From: Asaia bogorensis
Lineage (GTDB): Bacteria > Pseudomonadota > Alphaproteobacteria > Acetobacterales > Acetobacteraceae
DNA: 19,356 bases
Reading direction: 5' to 3'
Assembly (NCBI GenBank): GCA_945874515.1
Contig: CAMCHA010000006.1
Location: forward strand, 1-19,356
Below, in pieces: positions 6,574-13,214 of this stretch (position 1 is its first letter; the number at the start of each line of letters is the position of its first letter). Below the pieces are notes generated by a model, which saw only the letters and a program-made list of their open reading frames with translations, made no database searches and had not been told where the DNA came from. A program made the translations under genes and the position numbers.

Positions 6574-8759
6574 GTGAGGCTGATTACCTCGCGCGGCTCA
6601 ATGCTGAACAGCGCGCGGCGGTGGAAGCGCTTGATGGGCCGCTGCTGGTACTGGCCGGCGCGGGCACCGGCAAGACCCGCGTGCTGACCACGCGGTTTGC
6701 GCATTTGCTGCGCAGCCGTAAGGCGTTTCCATCCCAGGTGCTGGCGGTGACCTTCACAAACAAAGCCGCGCGGGAAATGCGCGAACGTGTTGGCGCGATG
6801 ATGGGTGAGACGGTGGAAGGGCTTTGGCTTGGCACTTTTCACGCACTCACGGCGCGCATGCTCCGCCGCCATGCGGAACTTGTGGGGCTCAATTCCAATT
6901 TCACCATCCTGGATACGGATGATCAGTTGCGCCTGCTGAAACAGGTGATGGAAGCCGAGAATCTTGACCTCAAGCGCTGGCCCGCGCCGGGGCTGATGGC
7001 GATCATTCAACGCTGGAAGGATCGCGGCCTGACGCCCGATGGCATTACCGCGGCCGAGGATACGGATTACGCCGCAGGCCGCGCGCGCGGGATTTATGAG
7101 GCGTATCAGGCGCGGCTGAGGGCGCTGAATGCGGCTGATTTCGGTGATTTGCTGCTGCATGTGGTGACGATTTTGCGTGGGCATCCGGAAGTGCTGGCCG
7201 ATTATCAGCGGCGCTTTCGCTATATTCTGGTGGATGAATATCAGGACACTAATCTGGTGCAGTATTACTGGCTGCGATTGCTCGCGCAGGCGCATCACAA
7301 TATCTGCTGTGTGGGTGATGATGACCAATCCATCTATTCCTGGCGCGGGGCAGAGATTGAAAACATCCTGCGGTTTGAAAAGGATTTCCCCGGCGCACAG
7401 GTGGTGCGGTTGGAATCCAATTACCGTTCAACCCGGCATATTTTGGCCACTGCTTCCGGGCTGATTGCGCATAATACCGGGCGGCTTGGCAAAACTTTGC
7501 GTGCCGGGCGCAATGATGCGGATGGGGAGAAGGTGCGCGTTGTCTCTGTCTGGGACAGCGAAGAAGAAGCCCGCATGGTCGGCGAACGCATTGAATCGGC
7601 GCGGCGTTCGGGGGAGGGCCTTGGCGAGATCGCCATTCTGATCCGTGCCGGTTTTCAGACGCGCGCTTTTGAAGAAAGGCTGATCACGCTTGGCATTCCC
7701 TATCGCGTGGTGGGTGGCGCGCGGTTTTATGAACGTCAGGAAATCCGCGATGCCATGGCCTATTTCCGCGTGGTGGCGCAGCCCGCGGATGATCTGGCGT
7801 TTGAACGCATCGTCAATCTGCCCAAGCGCGGGCTTGGCGATACCGCGATGCGGGAAATGCATGCGCTGGCGCGGGCGGAAGCCGTGCCGCTTGCGATTGC
7901 CGCCGGGCTTGCGCTGGAAAAGGGCGCCATCAAGCAGGCCAAGTCGCGCGCCGCTTTGGGTGAATTGCTGGAAGGTTTCGCCCGCTGGCGCGCCATGCTG
8001 CCCAATGAAGGCCATGTGGTGATGGCGGCGACGCTTTTGGAAGAAAGTGGCTATACCGATATGTGGAAGCAGGATCGCAGCCCGGAAGCGCCGGGGCGGC
8101 TTGATAACCTCAAGGAATTGCTGCGCGCCATGGCGGATTACGAAACCCTGGCTGGGTTTCTGGAACATGTCTCCCTCGTGATGGAAATTGACGAAGCGGC
8201 GGAAGGCCAGCGTGTTTCCATCATGACACTGCATGGCGCGAAGGGGTTGGAATTTGATCGCGTCTTTCTGCCTGGCTGGGAAGAAGGCGTCTTTCCATCG
8301 CAGCGCAGCCTTGAAGAAGGCGGGGAACGCGCCTTGGAAGAAGAAAGGCGGCTTGCATACGTTGGCATAACGCGCGCGCGGCGTTTCGCGGTAATCAGCC
8401 ATGCCGCCAATCGGCGCATTTATGGCAATTGGCAGGCTTCCATCCCGTCGCGCTTTCTTGATGAATTGCCGGCATCCGAGATCAAGCTGGAAGGCAATGC
8501 CGCGCGAGAGATGCGAAGTGCCAGCGTATTCCCGAGCACTGGCGGGCTTTATGGCCAGCGCCCGCGCGTGATTGAAGCCGCCGCCTGGGAAGTGAAAGAA
8601 CGCCCAACGAGTTCCGCGCGTTACGCCGCTGGTGATCGCGTCTTTCACCAGAAATTCGGCTATGGCGAGGTGACGGGCGTGGAAGATGACCGTCTGGATG
8701 TCCGCTTCGACAAGGCGGGCGACAAGCGCCTGATTGATCGTTTTGTGGAGAAAGCCTGA
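6570..8759 (+). CDS. uvrD: UvrD/PcrA-type superfamily 1 DNA helicase
   Basis: ATP-dependent 3'-5' helicase for nucleotide excision and mismatch repair and for removal of obstacles from DNA, 729 aa, normal for the family. Motifs in order: Q-motif region LNAEQRAAVEA; Walker A GAGTGKT (Lys35); motif Ia VLAVTFTNKAAREM; motif II DEYQDTN (Asp222, Glu223); motif III GDDDQSIYSWRGA; motif IV LESNYRST; motif V SIMTLHGAKGLEFD (about residue 552); motif VI YVGITRAR (Arg602). The C-terminus HQKFGYGEVTGVEDDRLDV resembles the Tudor-like RNA-polymerase-contacting domain of PcrA/UvrD. The ATG at 6570, overlapping the preceding stop, is chosen over a TTG ten codons upstream. The stop overlaps prmA (TGATG). Confidence 0.93.
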   Translation: MSEADYLARLNAEQRAAVEALDGPLLVLAGAGTGKTRVLTTRFAHLLRSRKAFPSQVLAVTFTNKAAREMRERVGAMMGETVEGLWLGTFHALTARMLRRHAELVGLNSNFTILDTDDQLRLLKQVMEAENLDLKRWPAPGLMAIIQRWKDRGLTPDGITAAEDTDYAAGRARGIYEAYQARLRALNAADFGDLLLHVVTILRGHPEVLADYQRRFRYILVDEYQDTNLVQYYWLRLLAQAHHNICCVGDDDQSIYSWRGAEIENILRFEKDFPGAQVVRLESNYRSTRHILATASGLIAHNTGRLGKTLRAGRNDADGEKVRVVSVWDSEEEARMVGERIESARRSGEGLGEIAILIRAGFQTRAFEERLITLGIPYRVVGGARFYERQEIRDAMAYFRVVAQPADDLAFERIVNLPKRGLGDTAMREMHALARAEAVPLAIAAGLALEKGAIKQAKSRAALGELLEGFARWRAMLPNEGHVVMAATLLEESGYTDMWKQDRSPEAPGRLDNLKELLRAMADYETLAGFLEHVSLVMEIDEAAEGQRVSIMTLHGAKGLEFDRVFLPGWEEGVFPSQRSLEEGGERALEEERRLAYVGITRARRFAVISHAANRRIYGNWQASIPSRFLDELPASEIKLEGNAAREMRSASVFPSTGGLYGQRPRVIEAAAWEVKERPTSSARYAAGDRVFHQKFGYGEVTGVEDDRLDVRFDKAGDKRLIDRFVEKA

Positions 8760-9682
8760 TGCGCCCCGCCGGCCCTGATGGCGCGGGCGCGCTTTCCCGC
8801 CGGCGCACGGAACCGCTTGAAGCGCTCAGCATTGATGGGTTGAGTGAAGAAGCCCTGCCCTTCTTTGAAGCCGCCCTGCTACAGGTATGCGGCACAGTCG
8901 CCTATTTCCGCGATGAACCGAGCGATACCTGGCGCGCGGAAGGTGTGCGTGAAGCGGGCGCGGGGCAGGATGCTTTGGAAAGCGCGATGGCTTTGGCTGC
9001 CATGGTGGCCGGCATTGCGCCACCCGTTTTACAGATTGCGCCGGTGGAAGCGGAAGGGTGGCTCGCGCGCACCGTGCAGGCTTTTCCTGAACAGCGCATT
9101 GGAAGGCGGTTTTTGATCCGCCCAACCCATGTTGCGGATTGGCCCTGTTTTGATCGGCTGGTGCTGAAGCTTGATGCGGGTCTGGCTTTTGGGTCGGGCG
9201 AACATGCCTCTACCCAGGGTTGCCTTAGGGCGCTTGAAGGCATCGCACATCGCTGTCCTCGGCGCATTATGGATCTGGGCAGTGGTTCGGGCATTCTTGC
9301 CATGGGGGCAGCGAAGCTGTTGCACGCGCCGGTCACGGCGACTGATATCGAACCCTGGTCGGTGCGCATCTGTGCGGAGAATGCGCGGTTGAATGGCCTG
9401 TCGGCCCGGATGCGCGCCTTATTGGCCGATGGGTGGCGTGATCGTCGGTTGCAGGGCAAGCGCTATGATCTGATTTTTGCGAATATTCTGGCGCGCCCGC
9501 TTTGCGCCATGGCGCGAGAATTGGCGGCGCATCTTGCACCGCAGGGAACGGCAATTTTGGCCGGGCTTCTCGGCACGCAGGCGCGCATGGTGCTGGCGGC
9601 GCATCGCCGTCAGGGCCTGGTGCTTGAACGCAGAATAGATGTTGGGCCTTGGACTACTTTGGTTCTTAGAAAACGCGACTGA
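8759..9682 (+). CDS. prmA: Ribosomal protein L11 methyltransferase
   Basis: SAM-dependent methyltransferase, 307 aa, expected to trimethylate ribosomal protein L11. The PrmA-specific region LDAGLAFGSGEHASTQGCL matches the alphaproteobacterial variant of the LDPGxAFGTGxHxTT block. The SAM-binding loop is DLGSGSGILA (Asp172 to Gly178) and the catalytic NILA motif is FANILARPL (Asn242). The N-terminal substrate-recognition part is more divergent, which is common in this lineage. The gene starts on the last base of the helicase stop (TGATG) and is the last gene of this operon. An imperfect inverted repeat (CCGCC at 9695, GGCGG at 9717) follows the stop and could be a weak terminator. Confidence 0.9.
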   Translation: MRPAGPDGAGALSRRRTEPLEALSIDGLSEEALPFFEAALLQVCGTVAYFRDEPSDTWRAEGVREAGAGQDALESAMALAAMVAGIAPPVLQIAPVEAEGWLARTVQAFPEQRIGRRFLIRPTHVADWPCFDRLVLKLDAGLAFGSGEHASTQGCLRALEGIAHRCPRRIMDLGSGSGILAMGAAKLLHAPVTATDIEPWSVRICAENARLNGLSARMRALLADGWRDRRLQGKRYDLIFANILARPLCAMARELAAHLAPQGTAILAGLLGTQARMVLAAHRRQGLVLERRIDVGPWTTLVLRKRD

Positions 9683-10065
9683 TTCATTGTTGAACCGCCC
9701 TATGAAAATTCAGGGTGGCGGCCAAGGCCGGCGCCGCTTTGAGACAATCCTGCATGCTCACCCTTCGATACCATTTAAGTATCGCTAACCCCCTTTAACG
9801 GTATAACGAGATCAAGTAGAGCCTCTCATGATTTGTTAAGGGCTACTGTTCGTGCCTCACTTCTCGAAGCCTTTAACTTCTGCAGTGATCGTACCGGTGC
9901 CGATCCTGGCGCCGCTGTCTTTAATTTCTGTCGGGACTTAATTAGATTTGACATATAAACGTAATAAAAAGTCCACCAGTGAATTGTAGGTTAGGCCTTG
10001 CCGCCACTCGGTAGGTTATAGTACGCACCCACTAACATCAGGTTAATCGAAAACGCGAGGATTAC
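9683..10065. other. AT-richer intergenic region upstream of the stress cassettes
   Basis: No convincing gene. Visible elements are an imperfect hairpin after prmA (9695-9721), a perfect 6-bp inverted repeat CGATAC/GTATCG at 9766-9784 with a 7-base loop, and an AT-rich stretch at about 9920-9980 that probably holds the promoter of the first cassette. A GAGG ribosome binding site at 10057-10060 serves the leader ORF starting at 10066. Base composition is clearly richer in A and T than either flank, as expected of a regulatory region or the edge of an inserted segment. Confidence 0.5.
9946..9971 (+). promoter_or_regulatory. Candidate promoter element of cassette A
   Basis: The AT-rich string ATTTGACATATAAACGTAAT followed by AAAAAG resembles the string at 11692-11719 upstream of cassette B (shared TTT-ACA-TATA-AACGT-A-AAAA pattern with small gaps). 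TTGACA is a perfect -35 hexamer and TATAAA could be a -10, but I cannot make both fit one promoter at normal spacing. It is therefore called only as a shared element. The element lies about 95 bases before the leader start. Confidence 0.28.
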
Positions 10066-10140
10066 ATGAATTGGTTCTTAAATAATGTTTCTTTGGGTAT
10101 TGATGTCATGAGCACCATCAGGTCGGTCGGCGCCCCATGA
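10066..10140 (+). CDS. Short leader ORF (24 aa) coupled to DUF2382 gene, copy A
   Basis: ATG at 10066, five bases after GAGG, opens a 24-codon frame beginning MNWFLNNVSLGIDV and ending RSVGAP. Its TGA stop overlaps the next start as ATGA. Cassette B has an ORF in the same place with the same coupling and the same in-frame ending pattern (SxGxx-stop), although the rest of the sequence has diverged. Codons are AT-rich (TTA, AAT, TTT-type), unlike the downstream genes. It may act by translational coupling or attenuation, or encode a small functional peptide. It resembles no leader peptide I know. Conserved placement in both copies is the main support. Confidence 0.5.
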   Translation: MNWFLNNVSLGIDVMSTIRSVGAP

Positions 10141-10538
10141 GCGACAAGGAGCAGCCCTCGGACCTGCTTCGGCTTTATGCTGAGGAAGCCTCCATTTCCC
10201 GCGAGACTGTCGAGACCGGCCGGCTGCATGTCGGTAAGCATACGCGCACTCGCGATGAGGTGATTGAAACTGATCTGCTGCGCGAAGCTGTCGAGATAAC
10301 TACTGTTCCGGTCGGCGTCATCGTTGATGCCATGCCAGCGATACGCGACGATGGCGAGACTCTTGTGATCCCAATCGTTGAAGAATTTCTGGTGGTTGAG
10401 CGCAAACTGCGCCTCAAGGAAGAGCTGCATGTACGGCGCATCCGTACCACCGAACACCATCGGGAGACCGTCACCCTCCACTACCAAGAAGCGGATGTGA
10501 CGCGGCTCCCGCCCAAGGCTCCGGACGGCGAGGGATAA
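10137..10538 (+). CDS. DUF2382 (YsnF/AvaK-type) stress protein, copy A
   Basis: 133 aa, essentially a single DUF2382 domain. Signature stretches are LRLYAEEASISRETVETGRL, then GETLVIPIVEEFLVVERKL, then LKEELHVRRIRTTEHHRETV. DUF2382 proteins (B. subtilis YsnF, cyanobacterial AvaK-like) are linked to general or osmotic stress, but the molecular role is not known. The protein is highly charged and soluble, with no signal peptide. Ten of 133 residues differ from copy B, nearly all in the first half. The start overlaps the leader ORF stop (ATGA) and no separate ribosome binding site is evident, so translation probably depends on the leader. The next gene begins 48 bases downstream. Confidence 0.82.
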   Translation: MSDKEQPSDLLRLYAEEASISRETVETGRLHVGKHTRTRDEVIETDLLREAVEITTVPVGVIVDAMPAIRDDGETLVIPIVEEFLVVERKLRLKEELHVRRIRTTEHHRETVTLHYQEADVTRLPPKAPDGEG

Positions 10539-10586
10539 ACCCTGCTGCCGGCGCGAACCATGACCCCCCCTAAAGGAACCATATCT

Positions 10587-11408
10587 ATGTCGATCCAAAC
10601 CATTGTTGCCGCCTTTGATACGGACGAGCTCGCTGCCTCTGCAGTGCGCGCACTTAAGGCTGGCGGCTTCCACGACAGCGATATCAGCATCTTTGATGGC
10701 GATCGCTTCGCGGGCAAGAATGCCGGCGCGCTGCGGGAACCCGGCCTGTGGAGCCGCCTGCTCGGCGGCGACCTGTTCAAGCACGAAGCGCATGTTTACG
10801 GCTCAGCGGTCGCGCAGGGCGGCACCGTCGTGACGGTCCGTGTGCCCGATAGCGAGGTTGCCCATGCCTCCGGCATTCTTGACCTGCACCGCCCGGTTGA
10901 CGTGCATGACCGTGCCGTCACCACCGGTGTCGCTCCGGTAGCGCATGTCGAAGCCGCGGCGAAGCAGATCGCCGCCGTGCCGCTGGCCGCGGTGCAGACC
11001 GTTGCCGTGACCCCCAAGGCGGCTGCGATCCATGATGAGGTGCTGCGCCTCGCCGAGGAGCAGCTGCAGGTCGGCAAGGAAATGTACGAGAGCGGCCGCG
11101 CCCGCGTCCGTCGTTTCGTCACCGAGCGCGAAGTCGAGACGAACGTGTCCCTGCACGAGGAGCATGCCGAAGTGCTGCGCCGCGCCGTGAGCCAGCCCGC
11201 GAGCCTTGCCGACATCGACTGGAACGATGCCGAGATCGAGGTGGTCGAGACTGCGGAACGTGCGCTGGTCAGCAAGACCGCGCGCGTCATCGAGGAGATC
11301 GAGCTGAAGAAGGTCGGCACCGATCACGTCGAGACCATCCACGAGAAGCTGCGCCGCCAGCAGGCCGAGTTCGTCCGCATGGACGCGAACGGCCGTCCGG
11401 TTCGTTAA
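10587..11408 (+). CDS. Two-domain stress protein: YflT-like N-terminus plus DUF2382, copy A
   Basis: 273 aa. Residues 1 to about 105 resemble the general-stress YflT/17M-like domain (TIVAAFDTDELAASAVRALK, GGFHDSDISIF, QGGTVVTVRVP). Residues of about 150-265 are a DUF2382 domain (EVLRLAEEQLQVGKEMYESG, RARVRRFVTEREVE, VSKTARVIEEIEL). An Ala/Val-rich linker joins them. The start at 10587 is chosen over an in-frame ATG nine codons upstream, because it matches the copy B start and follows the shared AAAGGAACC ribosome binding site. Of 31 differences from copy B, 29 lie in residues 1-131. It presumably works with the neighbouring DUF2382 protein in stress; this is inference from domain sharing. Confidence 0.83.
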   Translation: MSIQTIVAAFDTDELAASAVRALKAGGFHDSDISIFDGDRFAGKNAGALREPGLWSRLLGGDLFKHEAHVYGSAVAQGGTVVTVRVPDSEVAHASGILDLHRPVDVHDRAVTTGVAPVAHVEAAAKQIAAVPLAAVQTVAVTPKAAAIHDEVLRLAEEQLQVGKEMYESGRARVRRFVTEREVETNVSLHEEHAEVLRRAVSQPASLADIDWNDAEIEVVETAERALVSKTARVIEEIELKKVGTDHVETIHEKLRRQQAEFVRMDANGRPVR

Positions 11409-11420
11409 GCCTGATTAACT

Positions 11421-11450
11421 GGGTCGCGTCCCCTCCGGGGGGCGCGACCC
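11421..11450 (+). terminator. Hairpin terminator of cassette A
   Basis: A 13-bp stem, GGGTCGCGTCCCC with GGGGGCGCGACCC (one G-U pair), closes a 4-base TCCG loop 12 bases after the stop codon. The following ATCTTCATTTGTT is only moderately T-rich. The same GGGTCGCG/CGCGACCC arms follow cassette B. Confidence 0.75.
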
Positions 11451-11483
11451 ATCTTCATTTGTTAACAAAGTGTACAGCCGCGC

Positions 11484-11643
11484 CGGGGGAAATATCATTG
11501 CTCTCTTCGACAATTTTGTCTGCGACGTCGCCGGCAGCTTCCCTGCCCAACAGCGCCTGCGATTCGAGCAACAGGCAAGCGGCGCACAGCAAAACGAGTG
11601 TTTTCGAAGTGACTCTCGGCACGTACCTGAAATAAAAACATAA
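11484..11643 (+). pseudogene. Decayed remnant of the start of the ompA-like gene
   Basis: Downstream of terminator A, a GGGGGA ribosome-binding stretch and the next codons align with the start of the intact gene at 13215. ATT-GCT-CTC-TTC-GAC at 11497 matches ATG-TCA-CTC-TTC-GAC, and the reading continues GACGTCGCCGG against GACGTCGCTGG. Translated, IALFDNFVCDVAGSF compares with MSLFDTLISDVAGRF, 9 of 15 identical. The ATG has become ATT and similarity fades after about 15 codons. The frame then runs to a TAA at 11641. This marks the right-hand end of the original duplication. Initiation at ATT is possible but unlikely. Confidence 0.6.
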
Positions 11644-11691
11644 TATAAAAACAACGCCTGATCTTCAGGGCGCCCCTTGCGTGGCCCGAAC

Positions 11692-11719
11692 GTTTACAAT
11701 ATATGAACGTCAAGAAAAT
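11692..11719 (+). promoter_or_regulatory. Candidate promoter element of cassette B
   Basis: GTTTACAATATATGAACGTC followed by AAGAAAAT resembles the AT-rich element at 9946-9971 before cassette A. It lies about 25-50 bases before the leader start. CGAAC at 11687-11691 with CGTC sixteen bases later is one mismatch per box from the alphaproteobacterial EcfG general-stress consensus GGAAC-N16-17-CGTT, which would suit a stress gene. Both readings are tentative. Confidence 0.27.
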
Positions 11720-11743
11720 ATTGTTGAGCGACAGGAGGATTGT

Positions 11744-11836
11744 ATGAGACACCAAAATTTTTTGAGTGATTTTCTTAATATTGCTAATCTGCACCTTGAT
11801 CTCGTCAACGTTGCCGGATCGGCTGGCACCCTGTGA
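11744..11836 (+). CDS. Short leader ORF (30 aa) coupled to DUF2382 gene, copy B
   Basis: ATG at 11744 lies five bases after a perfect AGGAGG, the strongest ribosome binding site in the module. The 30-aa product begins MRHQNFLSDFLNIANLHLDL and ends GSAGTL. The TGA stop overlaps the GTG start of the downstream gene (GTGA). It corresponds in position, coupling and 3' end to the 24-aa leader of cassette A. Both peptides begin with an FLN/FLS hydrophobic helix-like stretch. A strong ribosome binding site on the leader, with a GTG and no evident site on the main gene, argues that ribosomes reach the DUF2382 gene through the leader. Confidence 0.55.
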   Translation: MRHQNFLSDFLNIANLHLDLVNVAGSAGTL

Positions 11837-12234
11837 GCGATAAGGAGCCCTCCTCGGACCTCCTGCGGCTCTATGCTGAGGAGGCCGCCGTTACCCGCGA
11901 GACGGTCGAGACCGGCCGGCTGCATGTTGGTAAGCATACCCGCACGCGTGAGGAGTTGATCGAGACTGATCTGCTGCGCGAGGCTGTCGAGATAACTACC
12001 GTTCCAGTTGGCGTCATTGTTGAAGCCATGCCGGCGATACGCGACGATGGCGAGACTCTTGTGATCCCAATCGTTGAAGAATTTCTGGTGGTTGAGCGCA
12101 AACTGCGCCTCAAGGAAGAGCTGCATGTACGGCGCATCCGTACCACCGAACACCATCGGGAAACCGTCACCCTCCACTACCAAGAAGCGGATGTGACGCG
12201 GCTCCCTCCCAAGGCTTCGGACGGCGGGGGATAA
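11833..12234 (+). CDS. DUF2382 (YsnF/AvaK-type) stress protein, copy B
   Basis: 133 aa, a single DUF2382 domain, paralogue of the protein at 10137-10538. Differences are concentrated in residues 6-64, plus two near the C-terminus. The middle block from PAIRDDGETL through EHHRETVTLH is identical, also at the DNA level over 128 bases. It starts with GTG inside the leader stop, where copy A uses ATG. No signal peptide or membrane segment is present. The stress role is inferred from the family. Confidence 0.82.
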   Translation: MSDKEPSSDLLRLYAEEAAVTRETVETGRLHVGKHTRTREELIETDLLREAVEITTVPVGVIVEAMPAIRDDGETLVIPIVEEFLVVERKLRLKEELHVRRIRTTEHHRETVTLHYQEADVTRLPPKASDGGG

Positions 12235-12280
12235 ACCCTGCTGCCGGCGCGAACCATCACCCCCTAAAGGAACCATTACA

Positions 12281-13102
12281 ATGACGATCCAAACCATCGT
12301 TGCCGCTTATGATACGGGCGACCACGCCACCGCTGCGGTGCGCGCGCTCAAAGTCGGCGGCTTCCACGACAGCGACATCAGCATCTTCGATCGCAGCCGC
12401 TTTGCTGGCCAGAATGCCAGCGCGCTGCGTGAGCCTGGCGTGTGGAACCACCTGCTCGGTGGCGACCTGTTCAAGCACGAGGCGCAAGTCTATGGCGCGG
12501 CGATCGAGCAGGGCGGCACTGTCATCACGGTCCGCGTGCCCGAGAGCGAAGTTGCCCATGCCTCTGGCATTCTCAACGTGCACCGCCCGGTTGACGTGCA
12601 GGACCGTGCCGTCACCAGCGGCATCGCCTCGGTGGCGCATGTCGAAGCCGCAGTGAAGCAGATCGCTGCCGCGCCGCTGGCCGCGGTGCAGACCGTTGCC
12701 GTGACCCCCAAGGCGGCTGCGATCCATGACGAGGTTCTGCGCCTCGCCGAGGAGCAGCTGCAGGTCGGCAAGGAAATGTACGAGAGCGGCCGCGCCCGCG
12801 TCCGTCGCTTCGTCACCGAGCGCGAAGTCGAGGCGAACGTGTCCCTGCACGAGGAGCATGCCGAAGTGCTTCGCCGCGCCGTGAGCCAGCCCGCGAGCCT
12901 TGCCGACATCGACTGGAACGATGCCGAGATCGAGGTGGTTGAGACTGCGGAACGTGCGCTGGTCAGCAAGACCGCGCGCGTCATCGAAGAGATCGAGCTG
13001 AAGAAGGTCGGCACCGATCACATCGAGACCATCCACGAGAAGCTGCGCCGCCAGCAGGCCGAATTCGTCCGCATGGACGCGAACGGCCGTCCGGTTCGCT
13101 AA
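12281..13102 (+). CDS. Two-domain stress protein: YflT-like N-terminus plus DUF2382, copy B
   Basis: 273 aa, the same length and domain order as the paralogue at 10587-11408. It starts at ATG 12281 after the shared AAAGGAACC site. Residues 1-131 carry 29 substitutions relative to copy A, including clusters at 13-18 and 54-57. Residues 132-273 carry only two (185 Thr/Ala and 248 Val/Ile). The N-terminal domain has therefore diversified while the DUF2382 half stayed fixed, so the copies may sense or bind different partners through their N-termini. A hairpin terminator follows within 15 bases. Confidence 0.83.
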   Translation: MTIQTIVAAYDTGDHATAAVRALKVGGFHDSDISIFDRSRFAGQNASALREPGVWNHLLGGDLFKHEAQVYGAAIEQGGTVITVRVPESEVAHASGILNVHRPVDVQDRAVTSGIASVAHVEAAVKQIAAAPLAAVQTVAVTPKAAAIHDEVLRLAEEQLQVGKEMYESGRARVRRFVTEREVEANVSLHEEHAEVLRRAVSQPASLADIDWNDAEIEVVETAERALVSKTARVIEEIELKKVGTDHIETIHEKLRRQQAEFVRMDANGRPVR

Positions 13103-13114
13103 GCCTTACCAACC

Positions 13115-13147
13115 GGGTCGCGCCCTCCTCAGGGGGGGGCGCGACCC
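13115..13147 (+). terminator. Rho-independent terminator of cassette B
   Basis: GGGTCGCGCCC pairs with GGGCGCGACCC (11-bp stem, extendable by two more pairs), followed by ATCTTTTTCTG with a T5 tract. It is homologous to the hairpin at 11421-11450 and separates cassette B from the ompA-like gene. Confidence 0.82.
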
Positions 13148-13214
13148 ATCTTTTTCTGTCAACAACATGCGCGGTAAATGTCATCAAGGGGCACGGTCGC
13201 GCTGGGGGAATACA

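Larger units (their letters stand above)
10057..11541 (+). repeat. Tandem cassette duplication, copy A
   Basis: Copy A of a tandem duplication with a period of about 1695 bases (copy B 11735-13259). The copies align from the ribosome binding site of the leader ORF (GAGGATT), through a 133-aa DUF2382 gene, a 273-aa stress/DUF2382 gene and a hairpin terminator, to the first 15 codons of an ompA-like gene, which is decayed in this copy. A run of 128 identical bases links 10338-10465 with 12034-12161. The 3' half of the second gene differs at only about ten bases between copies. Confidence 0.88.

Noticed and set aside
6090..7328. 412-codon minus-strand open frame across the pentapeptide and helicase genes
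   Set aside because: The repetitive APVKSA-like part is the complement of the pentapeptide repeats. It spans two well-supported plus-strand genes.
7428..8648. 406-codon minus-strand open frame inside the helicase gene
   Set aside because: It lies opposite conserved helicase motifs and is a by-product of GC-rich codon bias. Its product is low in recognisable structure.
10062..10793. Long minus-strand open frames opposite the DUF2382 cassettes (also 11710-12297, 12257-13036, 10803-11342)
   Set aside because: They occur in the same place in both copies only because the sense sequence is repeated. Products lack family features, and sense-strand genes have clear domains and ribosome binding sites.
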